DNA from: Bacillota bacterium
Lineage (GTDB): Bacteria > Bacillota > Bacilli > Paenibacillales > Paenibacillaceae
Reading direction: 5' to 3'
DNA length: 64,000 nt
Assembly (NCBI GenBank): GCA_023460795.1
Contig: JAEWPC010000020.1
Location: 124,001-188,000 of the forward strand
In this document: one piece after another, positions 9,331 through 18,448 of the stretch
How positions within the stretch are numbered: the stretch's first letter is position 1
Layout: every line of letters starts with the position of its first letter
Program-made: the position numbers and the translations under genes
Notes under the pieces: model-generated
Database searches by the model: none
What the model was told of the DNA's origin: nothing
The model's input: the letters and a program-made list of their open reading frames with translations, nothing else

Positions 9331-11769
9331 GTGCAATACAATCGACAATTAACCATATCAGCAGCAGGCAGCCGCAAGGCGACGCACTGGCCTACGCAGG
9401 TAATCTGGTGGTCGGAACTCGTCGACCGCCTGCGCACAGCTGTACGCGGTACCGAGACGTTGAGCCAATACCTATCGATGGCAAAGAGCCAGCAGGACGA
9501 GCTCAAGGACGTCGGCGGCTTCGTTGCGGGTGCGCTCGCTGGCGGTCGCCGGAAGGCGAATGCTGTCACTGGCCGCGACGTCATCACGCTTGACTTAGAT
9601 GCGATCCCGCCTGGAGCAACAGCTGACGTCCTTCGTCGGCTGGAAGCGCTAGGCTGCGGGTACGCAGTCTACAGCACACGCAAGCACCATGAGAGTAAGC
9701 CGCGGCTTCGTGTGTTGGCTCCGCTCTCACGTACGGTAACCGCGGACGAGTATGAGCCGATCGCACGGAAGCTCGCCGAGATCATCGGCATTGAGTTATG
9801 TGACCCGACGACGTTCCAAGCGACGCGACTCATGTACTGGCCAAGCTGCAGCGCGGACAGCGTATACGTGTTCACGTACGGAGACAAGCCGTTCCTCGAC
9901 GCGGACGGCGTGCTCGCGATGTACGAGGATTGGCGGAATTGGTCGTCGTGGCCGCAGGTACCCGGCGCTGCAACTGCACAAGTTCGGCTGGCCGCGAAGC
10001 AAGGCGATCCGCTGACTAAGGAAGGCATCGTTGGTGCGTTTTGCCGGCAGTACGACATTGAGTTAGCGATCGAGAAGTTCTTGCCGGGCGTGTACGTTCC
10101 GACAGACGACGGAACCGGGCGCTATACGTTCGTCGGCGGCTCGACCACCGGCGGCGCGGTACCGTACGACAACGGCAAGTTCTTATACAGCCATCACGCG
10201 ACGGACCCGACCAGCGGCCGCCTCGTGAACGCGTTCGATCTCGTCCGGATGCACAAGTACGGCGACATGGACGACGATGCCGCCGCGGGCACGCCGACGA
10301 ACCGACTGCCTTCGTTCGCCACGATGGTGGCGTTCGCATTGCAGGACGGCGGCGTCGCCGAACTGCTTAATAAGGAAAAGTACGAGAAGGCGGTCGCCGG
10401 CTTCAGCCAAGCTATGGGGCAGCCGGTACCTGCTGCGGCGATCGAAGCTGTAGCCTCTGAAGCTGATATGTCCTGGTTCTCTCGGCTCGAGCTCAGCACG
10501 ACGACCGGCAGACCTGCGAAGACGACGGATAACATCCTGCTTATCCTCGATTACGATCCGCTGCTTCGCGGGAAGCTGGCATATGACGAGTTCGCGGTGC
10601 GCGGGATGGTCCTCGGTGCGCTGCCATGGGATACGCGATCGGAGCGTCGGCAATGGACCGACGTCGACGACGCAGGGCTACGCCACTACCTCGAGCGGAC
10701 TTACGGGATCACCGGCAAGGAGAAGATCCTCGACGCTGTTGCTCTTAGTGGCCATCGCCACAGCTTCAATGAGGTACAGGAATGGCTCCGAAACCTGCAA
10801 TGGGACGGCACTCGCCGAATCGACACGCTGCTAACGGTGTACCTCGGCGCCGCTGATTCGGTCTATACGCGAGCAGTCAGCCGCAAGGCGATCGTTGCCG
10901 GTGTAGCTCGGGCGATGGTACCGGGATGCAAATACGATAACATGCCGATCCTCGCCGGACCGCAAGGGCTTGGCAAGAGCACATTTCTTCGGCTGCTCGG
11001 TCGTAAATGGTACAGCGATAGCCTGACGACATTTGAAGGCAAAGAGGCTTCAGAGCTCATTCAAGGCATTTGGATTAATGAGGTAGGCGAGCTAAACGGC
11101 TTTAATAAGTCGGAGAATAACGCGATCAAGCAGTTTCTCAGCCGGACGGAGGATATCTACCGGGAGCCGTATGGACGCCGGACGAAGAGTTATCCGCGGC
11201 GCGGCGTGTTCTGGGGAACAACCAACGATAGCGAATTTCTAAAAGATATGACGGGTAACCGGCGATTCTGGCCAGTGGACGTCGGAGTCCAGCAGCCGAC
11301 GAAAAGCGTATTCGCGCAGCTGGAAGACGAGGTACCGCAGATTTACGCGGAGGCTTATATGTACTGGCAGCTGGGAGAGCCGCTGTACTTAACCGGCGAA
11401 GCTGCCGCGTTGGCCGCAGAGCAGCAGGAGATCCACCGTGAGGCGAACGCCAAAGAGGGCATCATCCGCGAGTTCGTCGATCGCCGCGTGCCGGCGGATT
11501 GGGATAAACGAACGCAGGCGGAGAGGCGTCTGTACTGGTCAGGCGAGTTCGGGCGTCCGGCGGGGGCCGAGAGTGACACCGTCGAGCGGGATCGCATATG
11601 CGCCGCGGAGGTATGGTGCGAATGTTTCGGAGGGGACTTAAAGCATATGCGGCGGTTTGAGTCGATAGAGATCAACAGCATTTTGGCCAGACTGTACGGG
11701 TGGAAGAGGCATAACGTAGCAATGAGATTCGGCCCATATGGACCGCAGAAAGGCTTCGTAAAGTTGTAA
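9331..11769 (+). CDS. VapE-type primase-helicase
   Basis: 812 aa. The N-terminal portion (residues about 70 to 180) contains TLDLDAIPP and later STRKHHESKPRLRVL, consistent with an archaeo-eukaryotic-primase-like fold. The C-terminal half is a virulence-associated protein E helicase with Walker A (AGPQGLGKST, residues about 540 to 549), WINEVGELNG, and the family signature FWGTTNDSEFLKDMTGNRRFWPV. It should unwind and prime at the phage origin. GTG at 9331 is the start. The stop codon lies within the first copy of the iteron-like repeats that follow, which fits an origin next to its initiator. Confidence 0.85.
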   Translation: MQYNRQLTISAAGSRKATHWPTQVIWWSELVDRLRTAVRGTETLSQYLSMAKSQQDELKDVGGFVAGALAGGRRKANAVTGRDVITLDLDAIPPGATADVLRRLEALGCGYAVYSTRKHHESKPRLRVLAPLSRTVTADEYEPIARKLAEIIGIELCDPTTFQATRLMYWPSCSADSVYVFTYGDKPFLDADGVLAMYEDWRNWSSWPQVPGAATAQVRLAAKQGDPLTKEGIVGAFCRQYDIELAIEKFLPGVYVPTDDGTGRYTFVGGSTTGGAVPYDNGKFLYSHHATDPTSGRLVNAFDLVRMHKYGDMDDDAAAGTPTNRLPSFATMVAFALQDGGVAELLNKEKYEKAVAGFSQAMGQPVPAAAIEAVASEADMSWFSRLELSTTTGRPAKTTDNILLILDYDPLLRGKLAYDEFAVRGMVLGALPWDTRSERRQWTDVDDAGLRHYLERTYGITGKEKILDAVALSGHRHSFNEVQEWLRNLQWDGTRRIDTLLTVYLGAADSVYTRAVSRKAIVAGVARAMVPGCKYDNMPILAGPQGLGKSTFLRLLGRKWYSDSLTTFEGKEASELIQGIWINEVGELNGFNKSENNAIKQFLSRTEDIYREPYGRRTKSYPRRGVFWGTTNDSEFLKDMTGNRRFWPVDVGVQQPTKSVFAQLEDEVPQIYAEAYMYWQLGEPLYLTGEAAALAAEQQEIHREANAKEGIIREFVDRRVPADWDKRTQAERRLYWSGEFGRPAGAESDTVERDRICAAEVWCECFGGDLKHMRRFESIEINSILARLYGWKRHNVAMRFGPYGPQKGFVKL

Positions 11770-11914
11770 CTTTCTCCTGTAACTTTCTCCGATTTTGTAA
11801 CTTTCTCTTGTAACTTTGTAACTTTCTCAATCCTAGAAAGTTACAAAGAAAGTTACAGCCTTGAAGCCGCAATAATATAAGGTTTTAGCGAAATTTGTAA
11901 CTTTGTAACTTTCT
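11765..11914. repeat. Iteron cluster, candidate phage replication origin
   Basis: The 11-mer TGTAACTTTCT occurs directly at 11765, 11778, 11796, 11817 and 11904, with variant copies (ending TTTGT) at 11809 and 11896, and in inverted form (AGAAAGTTACA) at 11835 and 11847. That is nine copies in 150 bp, some overlapping. An AT-rich stretch follows (11915 to 11945), and a threefold CCGCCTAA(T/A) repeat lies at 11959 to 11985. The position directly behind the primase-helicase matches iteron-type origins of temperate phages. Confidence 0.7.
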
Positions 11915-12047
11915 ATCTATTAAAAATAAAAAATAGAGAGATTAGAGCGGCGCACGTACCGCCTAATCCGCCTAATCCGCCTAAATGCGTGAAGTACATA
12001 CGCGTGCCCGCACGTGTACGCACGAGGCGATGATCGGAGGGATGGAA

Positions 12048-12350
12048 ATGGCTGAGAGAAATTTGCGCGAGAAAAATATCGAGGGCTATCTGCGGGATAA
12101 GGTCAGAGACGCAGGCGGGATCGCCTACAAGTGGGAGAGTCCAGGGAACAATGGCGTACCGGACCGGATTGTAATGCTGCCGAATGCGCGCGATGTGTTC
12201 GTTGAGCTTAAAGCACCGGGTAAGAATCCGACGCCGCTGCAGCTATCCCAGCACAGGCGACTGCGTGCATTAGGACGGGATGTGCGGGTGATCGACAGCC
12301 GTGAACAGGTTGACCAGTTGCTAGCGGACTATCAGGAGGGACGGCTATGA
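12048..12350 (+). CDS. VRR-NUC domain nuclease
   Basis: 100 aa from the ATG at 12048, chosen because GGAGGG lies seven bases upstream; a longer frame begins at 11985 but lacks a ribosome binding site and overlaps the repeat region. The VRR-NUC core is clear: GVPDRIVML followed by VFVELKAPG supplies the PD and E-x-K catalytic residues. These small phage nucleases accompany SNF2-like helicases, as here, where the genes overlap by 4 bases. It probably processes branched DNA during phage replication. Confidence 0.85.
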   Translation: MAERNLREKNIEGYLRDKVRDAGGIAYKWESPGNNGVPDRIVMLPNARDVFVELKAPGKNPTPLQLSQHRRLRALGRDVRVIDSREQVDQLLADYQEGRL

Positions 12351-13741
12351 GCATGAGCGCATTGGCGATGCCGCAGCGCAAACAGTACGTCCCGCATCCG
12401 TATCAACGATATTGCATTAATCGTTTGCTGACGGACGAGGCACTGGCGTTGTTCCTCGACCTCGGATTAGGCAAGACGGTCATCACGCTGACGGCCATAA
12501 ACGACTTGAAATACAATCAATTCGCTGTCCGCCGCGTTCTGATCGTCGCCCCGAAGAAAGTTGCCGAGGCAACCTGGACGATGGAAGCAGGCAAGTGGGA
12601 GCATTTGAAGCACCTGCGAGTTGTGACGGTATTGGGCAGCAAGCCGAAGCGGATCAGGGCGCTGAACACGCCAGGCGACGTATGGGTAATCAATCGGGAA
12701 AACCTTGCCTGGCTTGTAGAGCATTACCGCAATGCCTGGCCGTTCGACATGGTGGTACTGGATGAACTGTCGAGCTTTAAGAACCATCAGGCACAGCGGT
12801 TCAAGGTGCTGACATGGGTGCGATCGCACATCACACGCATGGTGGGATTGACCGGCACACCGGCGCCGAACGGACTGTTGGACCTGTGGGCGCAGATATT
12901 CCTGCTTGACCAAGGGCAGCGGCTGGAGAAGTATATCACGCATTACCGGACGAAGTATTTCGAGCAGAACTATAACGGCTTTGGGTACACGGCCAAGCCC
13001 GGAGCTGAGGAATCCATTCACCAGCGGATCAGCGACATCTGCATCTCTATGAAGGCTGAGGATTATCTCGACCTGCCGGACTGCGTGACGAACGTAATCC
13101 CGGTCGTGCTGGATGATAAGGCGCAGGCGCTTTACAAACGAATGGAGAAGGACCTGCTACTAGAACTGGAGGATACCGAGATCACCGCGACGAGTGCGGC
13201 GACGCTTACGGGCAAGCTGCTGCAGTTGTGTAACGGTGCGTTGTACGACGAGGAGCGTAAGGTGCATGAGATCCACGATAGCAAAATCGAGGCGTTCATG
13301 GAGCTAATCGAGCAGCTGAACGGGAAGTCGGCGCTTGTGTTTTACAACTTCCAGCACGATCTGTCTCGTATCCATAAAGCGTTAGAGAAGTCCAGCCTTC
13401 GCATTCGAGAGCTACGGACGCCGGAGGATCAGTTGGACTGGAACGCCGGACAGGTCGATATCCTTCTAGCACATCCGGCCAGCGCTGCGTATGGGCTGAA
13501 CCTGCAGGACGGTGGTAACCACGTCGTATGGTTCGGGCTTAACTGGAGCCTGGAGCTATATCAACAGGCAAACGGCAGGTTGCACCGACAAGGGCAGAAG
13601 CAGAAGGTTATCCTGCATCACCTTGTTGTACAGGGCGGCGTTGACGAGGATGTCATGGCGGCTCTTGAGGATAAAGCGTCGACACAGGACAGGCTTCTGA
13701 CAGCACTAAAAGCAAGAGTCGAGAGGGTGATGAGTGGATGA
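12347..13741 (+). CDS. SNF2-family DEAD/DEAH-box helicase
   Basis: 464 aa. Superfamily 2 motifs are visible: the Q-like region HPYQRYCINRL, Walker A (DLGLGKT, residues about 38 to 44), motif II VLDELSSFK, motif III LTGTPAPN, and in the second lobe ALVFYNF, AYGLNLQDGGNHVVWFGLNWSLE and QANGRLHRQGQ (motif VI). It starts in the stop codon of the VRR-NUC gene. Phage SNF2-like translocases of this size are probably involved in recombination-dependent replication or repair. Confidence 0.85.
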   Translation: MSMSALAMPQRKQYVPHPYQRYCINRLLTDEALALFLDLGLGKTVITLTAINDLKYNQFAVRRVLIVAPKKVAEATWTMEAGKWEHLKHLRVVTVLGSKPKRIRALNTPGDVWVINRENLAWLVEHYRNAWPFDMVVLDELSSFKNHQAQRFKVLTWVRSHITRMVGLTGTPAPNGLLDLWAQIFLLDQGQRLEKYITHYRTKYFEQNYNGFGYTAKPGAEESIHQRISDICISMKAEDYLDLPDCVTNVIPVVLDDKAQALYKRMEKDLLLELEDTEITATSAATLTGKLLQLCNGALYDEERKVHEIHDSKIEAFMELIEQLNGKSALVFYNFQHDLSRIHKALEKSSLRIRELRTPEDQLDWNAGQVDILLAHPASAAYGLNLQDGGNHVVWFGLNWSLELYQQANGRLHRQGQKQKVILHHLVVQGGVDEDVMAALEDKASTQDRLLTALKARVERVMSG

Positions 13742-14013
13742 ATCGCAATCAGAAGCGCGAAGCGTTTCAGCGGCTCCGAAAACTTTCGCCGGAACAGTTC
13801 TGGAGCCAGATGAATGTGCTTCATTCACGTGCATACGGTCTAGCGCAGAAGCACTACGAGGAAGCCATGGATGTTGTGCTTCAACCAAAGCAAAAGGCGG
13901 CCGTGGTTGCTAAAGCGCACGAGATCCGGGAGTTGTGGGACGGCCTAAGAGAAATTACAACCAGTGAAACAGAGGCGGAGTTCTTCAAGTCGATTGAGGA
14001 GGGTGGCGGATGA
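13738..14013 (+). CDS. Small hypothetical phage protein
   Basis: 91 aa, all-helical and charged. It overlaps the helicase stop and the next start by 4 bases each, so it is certainly translated as part of the operon if the neighbours are. No family is recognised. Its place between the SNF2 helicase and the late regulator is occupied by small helical proteins in many related prophages. Confidence 0.6.
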   Translation: MNRNQKREAFQRLRKLSPEQFWSQMNVLHSRAYGLAQKHYEEAMDVVLQPKQKAAVVAKAHEIRELWDGLREITTSETEAEFFKSIEEGGG

Positions 14014-14501
14014 GTTGGACTGAACGGTTGATAGAGGATTATCGAAAAAGCAAAAGCAAGATCACGCGATACCGTGCCCGGCTTCTCCGCATTGACAAGA
14101 AGGAACTGACAGATCGGCAAGCGGAAGAGATTGTTAAACTGAACGAGATCGTCAACAGCATGGTTTTCGCAATCGAATGGATGCGGACGGGGCATGAACC
14201 CGGAACATATCGTGGGATCGATCGTCGTGGCGCCTACCGGGAGCCGCGCGTCTTGGATAAGGATTTGTTTCCATCCCTGCAGGAGCCGAAGGATAAAACC
14301 TTTCGATTGACACCTGCCGATAGGGAATATGCACTTGCGGTTATCGGGTGCTTATCCGAAAGAGAATTCAATTGTTTGATGCTACATGCGGTCAACAGAA
14401 TGTCTTATTCAGATATTGGCGAAACCTTGAAATTATCCAGGCATACGGTTCGTGTATATGTCGAAAGAGCAAGGAAAAAAATCCTTTCGTCCCAATCCTG
14501 A
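14010..14501 (+). CDS. Sigma-like phage late transcription regulator
   Basis: 163 aa. The C-terminal 60 residues form a sigma-70 region 4/LuxR-like helix-turn-helix (LSEREFNCLMLHAVNRMSY, then IGETLKLSRHTVRVYVERA). The N-terminal part is helical and charged. Proteins of this size and position, last in the early operon and just before the packaging genes, are the ArpU/positive-control sigma-like factors that activate phage late genes. That role is inferred from position and fold. It overlaps the preceding gene by 4 bases. Confidence 0.75.
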   Translation: MSWTERLIEDYRKSKSKITRYRARLLRIDKKELTDRQAEEIVKLNEIVNSMVFAIEWMRTGHEPGTYRGIDRRGAYREPRVLDKDLFPSLQEPKDKTFRLTPADREYALAVIGCLSEREFNCLMLHAVNRMSYSDIGETLKLSRHTVRVYVERARKKILSSQS

Positions 14502-14855
14502 TAAGGGATTTTGGGAAATCGTGTCGCGCAGATGTCGCGCAAGGTCGCTATTAGTAGAGGGACATTTTCTCTTCTGTCAGTCTCAGCGTGAGCCTGCGAT
14601 GAGACAGTTCATGCAAGACGAGGCCGCGGCTCGGCCGCAAATACCAGACCGGCAGCACAGACAGGGAAGCGTTATCGCGAGCCCGATGGAGTGCGGCCGG
14701 TCATCGCTATTTCTGGGCTCCTTAACACAGTAAAGCCCATTATCCTACTGCGTTGCCGAGGCTGACACTCCTCTCTCCAGCCGTGATCGGGACGGTGGCA
14801 GCGCAGTACCCGAATTATTAAATTCACAAACGTTTGGGATTATGGAGTTGATCGC
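14502..14855. other. 354-bp non-coding gap between early and late phage genes
   Basis: No convincing gene is present. One open stretch overlaps the end of the regulator in another frame but lacks a ribosome binding site. A short direct repeat TGTCGCGCA occurs twice near 14,522 to 14,541. The position suggests it holds the late promoter, but I see no unambiguous promoter sequence. Confidence 0.5.
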
Positions 14856-15188
14856 ATGAATGAATACAAGACAGATGAACAAAAGCGATCATTCTACGAT
14901 AGCAAGGAATGGAAGCAGTTACGAGAAGAACGGAAGAGGATCGATAACTATGAATGCCAGGAGTGCAAACGCAACGGACTGGTAACCATCGACACGAACG
15001 AATATAGCGAATCAGCCAAACGCAAGAAGATCCAACTGGTCGTTCATCACATCAAGGAGATCGAACATCATCCAGAGTTGGCACGAGACATAGACAATCT
15101 CGAAACACTTTGCGTTGATTGCCACAATGCAGAGCATGGACGAGTGTTCGAGCCGAATGTGAACAAGTGGAATGACGAGCGATGGTGA
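14856..15188 (+). CDS. HNH endonuclease
   Basis: 110 aa. It has the HNH signature (VVHHIKEIEHHPELARDIDNLETLCVDCHNAEHG) with paired zinc cysteines (CQEC near residue 32 and CVDC near residue 86). HNH proteins immediately upstream of the terminase genes stimulate cos cleavage by the terminase in HK97-type and related phages, and the location matches exactly. The ATG has a weak upstream GGAG. All catalytic His/Asn positions appear intact. Confidence 0.9.
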   Translation: MNEYKTDEQKRSFYDSKEWKQLREERKRIDNYECQECKRNGLVTIDTNEYSESAKRKKIQLVVHHIKEIEHHPELARDIDNLETLCVDCHNAEHGRVFEPNVNKWNDERW

Positions 15189-15295
15189 TACCCCCGGTCA
15201 AAAGGTTTGGACGAAAGTTTTTGCCAGGCACCGGCGAGGGGACTCGACTGTCGAGTTTTTTGAGGTTATTACGCGTGATAGGGGGGTGGTAGGGA

Positions 15296-15619
15296 ATGAA
15301 TGCGAAACAACAGAAGGCTTTGCGTGAGGAACTCCTCGTGCGGATCGACAAGAAAAGTAATGTGCAGCTGGAAAAAGTTGACCGGTATATGAACCTTGTA
15401 AATATCTTCTACCTGCTTGACAAGACCATCAAGAAGGACGGCGTGATGGTCACGACGGAAAACGGTGCGCAGAAGTTCACCAAACCTAACCCCGCAATCG
15501 CGGAGAAAAATAAAGTGAATAGCTCATTGATAGCTCTCGGTAAAGATTTGGGCTTGGAAATACCTAATCCGGTCCCTGCGCAGGCTGCTTCTGAAGAAGA
15601 AAAAAGCGCATTGATCTAA
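15296..15619 (+). CDS. P27-family terminase small subunit
   Basis: 107 aa, all-helical, with the P27-like pattern (KVDRYMNLVNIFYLLDKTIKKDG, then KPNPAIAEKNKVNSSLIALGKDLGL). It should bind the packaging site and hand DNA to the large subunit encoded immediately downstream. Between HNH and this gene lie about 107 bases with a C-rich and G-rich segment that may contain the cos site. It ends one base before the large subunit start. Confidence 0.85.
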   Translation: MNAKQQKALREELLVRIDKKSNVQLEKVDRYMNLVNIFYLLDKTIKKDGVMVTTENGAQKFTKPNPAIAEKNKVNSSLIALGKDLGLEIPNPVPAQAASEEEKSALI

Positions 15620-15620
15620 T

Positions 15621-17297
15621 ATGATCCGCCAGAAGTACGTTGACGAATACATCGCTCTTTATCGAGAGGGCAAGATCAAGTTTAACGAGGAACGCAAGCA
15701 ACTGGTCGAGTATCTGGAAAGAGATGTCCTATCCCGAGAAGATCTTTATTTTGACGATAAGTTGATCGAGAACTGCATCAAGTTTGCGGAGAAATGGTAT
15801 TTCCCGCTGCAGCCCTTCCAAAAGTTCTTGATCGCTTTCGTCTTTTTATTTCATACGGATACTGACCGGGTATTCTATCGCAAGCATCTTTGGATGCTAG
15901 GTCGCGGTGGCGGTAAGAACGGCCTTATCACTGTAATTTGTCACTTCTTGATCAGCGAGCTTCATGGCATTCGAGAGTACAACATATCGGTCATCGCGAA
16001 CTCCGAAGAGCAAGCGAAGACCTCGGTCGAAGAAGCGTGCAAAACGACCAGGCGAGATCCGACGCTGCTCAATCACTTCAAACCGACGGCAACTCAGTTG
16101 CTGGCGAAGAAGACCGACAGCATATTCAAGTTTCGCACGTCCAACGGTAACACGAAGGATGGCTTACGGGATGGCGCTGTTGTGTTCGATGAGATTCACT
16201 ACTTCGAGACTAACGCGGATGTGAGAGTCCATATTTCCGGACTTGGCAAGAAGAAATATCCGCGTGAATTCTATATAGGAACAGACGGTTACGTGCGCGA
16301 CGGATTCTTGGATAAACTCAAGGACAAAGCACTGAAAACCTTGAAAGGCGAAGCACGATCCAATTCGGTTTTCCCATTTATCTGCAAGCTAAACGACGAG
16401 AACGAGGTCGACGATCCGGATAACTGGGAACTTGCTAACCCGATGCTCAGCGAACCGCGCAACGATTACGCACAAGGTTTGTTCGACACGATCAGAGAGG
16501 AATACGATGACCTTGCCGACGATCCGTCCAATCGCGAAGAGTTTATGACCAAGCGCATGAACTTGCCGGTCACGGATCTGGAGCGATCGGTTGCAAAGTG
16601 GGAGGAGATCGCCGACACGAATCAACCTCTCCCGGATTTGGATGGGCAAGAGTGCATCGGGTGTTTGGACTTCGCGCAGATCCGGGACTTCGCCGCGGTC
16701 GGATTGGTGTTCAAGCATGACGGTAAGGTTCCGTTTATCACGCACTCGTTCACGCGCAAGGAGTTTGTAGATAAATATTACGGCTACTCGATGCGCGCGG
16801 TCGACACGACGCAGAAATTCGCGCCGATCAGAGAGTGGGAATCGAAAGGGTTGCTCACTGTTCTGGATGAGGAAATGATCAATCTGGAGCACATCGTCAA
16901 TTGGTTTGTGACCATGCGCATGAAATATCACATCACGAAGATAATCGGTGATAACTACCGGATGGAGATGCTGCAGCCAATGCTCGAGGCGGTCGGTTTC
17001 GAGGTCGAAGTAATTCGCCGGCCAGAAGCAATTCACGGACTCCTGGCTCCCCGCGTAGAGATGTATTTCTCCAAGAAGATGTTTGTGTGGGGAGACAATC
17101 CTCTCATGCGCTGGTACACCAACAACGTGCTCGTGACGATAAAGAAAGACGGCAACAAGGTATACGGGAAGAAGGAACCGATCCGGAGAAAGACGGACGG
17201 ATTCCAGGCGCTTGTCTGCGGGCTGTATCGGTTCGAAGAGTTGAGCGAAGGGAATATCGACGATGCGCTGAGTGCGCTAGATTCCTTGAGATTCTAG
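15621..17297 (+). CDS. Terminase large subunit
   Basis: 558 aa. Walker A (MLGRGGGKNG, residues about 94 to 103) and Walker B (GAVVFDEIHYFE, residues about 185 to 196) define the packaging ATPase. The C-terminal half has the acidic nuclease residues expected of the RNase H-like domain (CLDFAQIRDFAAV, KIIGDNYRMEM). It packages DNA into proheads with the P27 subunit. Length is normal for the family. Confidence 0.95.
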   Translation: MIRQKYVDEYIALYREGKIKFNEERKQLVEYLERDVLSREDLYFDDKLIENCIKFAEKWYFPLQPFQKFLIAFVFLFHTDTDRVFYRKHLWMLGRGGGKNGLITVICHFLISELHGIREYNISVIANSEEQAKTSVEEACKTTRRDPTLLNHFKPTATQLLAKKTDSIFKFRTSNGNTKDGLRDGAVVFDEIHYFETNADVRVHISGLGKKKYPREFYIGTDGYVRDGFLDKLKDKALKTLKGEARSNSVFPFICKLNDENEVDDPDNWELANPMLSEPRNDYAQGLFDTIREEYDDLADDPSNREEFMTKRMNLPVTDLERSVAKWEEIADTNQPLPDLDGQECIGCLDFAQIRDFAAVGLVFKHDGKVPFITHSFTRKEFVDKYYGYSMRAVDTTQKFAPIREWESKGLLTVLDEEMINLEHIVNWFVTMRMKYHITKIIGDNYRMEMLQPMLEAVGFEVEVIRRPEAIHGLLAPRVEMYFSKKMFVWGDNPLMRWYTNNVLVTIKKDGNKVYGKKEPIRRKTDGFQALVCGLYRFEELSEGNIDDALSALDSLRF

Positions 17298-17317
17298 GAG
17301 AGGAGGGAGAAAAACGG

Positions 17318-18448
17318 ATGGGATTTTTAGATACCATACTCCGGCGCAACAGTGAGCTCGAATCGATGTTTGATATGGACTTCGTGCAGGAGCTGGGGAG
17401 CAAACCGTACCTTAAAAAGATGGCGCTGGAAACGTGCATCAACTTCATCGGGCGCACGATAAGCCAGTGCAACATTCGGATCGTCAAGGACGGCAAGCGC
17501 ATATATGACGAATGGGATTATTTGCTCAACGTCAGGCCGAACACGGATCAATCCGCTGCGGAGTTTTGGCAGGAGGTTATCTATAAGCTGATTTATGACA
17601 ACGAGGTCTTGGTGGTCCTATCGGATCGCAATGACTTGCTCATCGCCGACAGCTTCGATCGTCAAGAGTTCGCAGTTTACCCCGATATCTTCAAGGATGT
17701 GACGGTCAAGGATTATACCTTTCGTAGGACGTTCCGGATGGACGAGGTCATATACCTGACCTACAACAATGAGAAGCTATCTGTGTTCCTCAACGGAATG
17801 TTCGAAGACTATTCCACATTGTTCTCCCGGATGCTAGAAACGCAGAAGCTCAGCAATCAGATTCGTGGAACGGTTGGGATTGAATCGACGCAATCGCTCA
17901 ACGAAGAGCAAAGGACGAAGCTGCAGGACTTCATTGATAAACTCTTCACGTCCTTCAAAAACAACGTTATCGCGCTTGTGCCGAAGCTTAAGGGCTTCGA
18001 TTACAACGAAGTGAACGACGGGGCGAACAACGGCAAGTCGGTCGAGGAACTCGCGAAGCTAAAACGCGACCTAACGAACGATGTCGCAAACATCATTGGC
18101 ATTCCTAACTCACTCATCTATGGTGATATGTCCGAGTATGAGACGGCGGTAAAGGCGTACATCCGATTCTGCGCTGCTCCACTCTTGAAGAAGATTCGAG
18201 ACGAACTGAACGCCAAGATCATTCAGAAATCGGAATATTTGAGCGGTAAGAAAATCGAGGTTCACGGCGTCATTGATCCGAATCCGCTGGAGTTGGCAAA
18301 TGCGGTGGACAAGCTCCGCGCATCTGGCGTTTACAACGGCAACGAGATCAGAATCAAGCTGGGGGATGAGCCGGTGGACAATCCCGCATTGGATGAATAC
18401 GTGTTGACCAAAAACTATCAATCTGCGAGAGGAGGTGAGGGGGAATAA
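17318..18448 (+). CDS. HK97-family portal protein
   Basis: 376 aa from the ATG at 17318 (AGGAGGGAG upstream). A longer in-frame stretch upstream overlaps the terminase and is not plausible. Typical portal features are seen: N-terminal GFLDTILRR, then CINFIGRTISQCNIRI, and C-terminal IPNSLIYGDMSEYETAV and LRASGVYNGNEIRIKLG. It forms the dodecameric DNA gate. Its stop overlaps the start of the protease gene. Confidence 0.92.
   Translation: MGFLDTILRRNSELESMFDMDFVQELGSKPYLKKMALETCINFIGRTISQCNIRIVKDGKRIYDEWDYLLNVRPNTDQSAAEFWQEVIYKLIYDNEVLVVLSDRNDLLIADSFDRQEFAVYPDIFKDVTVKDYTFRRTFRMDEVIYLTYNNEKLSVFLNGMFEDYSTLFSRMLETQKLSNQIRGTVGIESTQSLNEEQRTKLQDFIDKLFTSFKNNVIALVPKLKGFDYNEVNDGANNGKSVEELAKLKRDLTNDVANIIGIPNSLIYGDMSEYETAVKAYIRFCAAPLLKKIRDELNAKIIQKSEYLSGKKIEVHGVIDPNPLELANAVDKLRASGVYNGNEIRIKLGDEPVDNPALDEYVLTKNYQSARGGEGE

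Noticed and set aside
14452..14733. 93-codon open frame after the sigma-like regulator
   Set aside because: It overlaps the regulator in another frame, lacks a ribosome binding site and has no protein-like conservation pattern.
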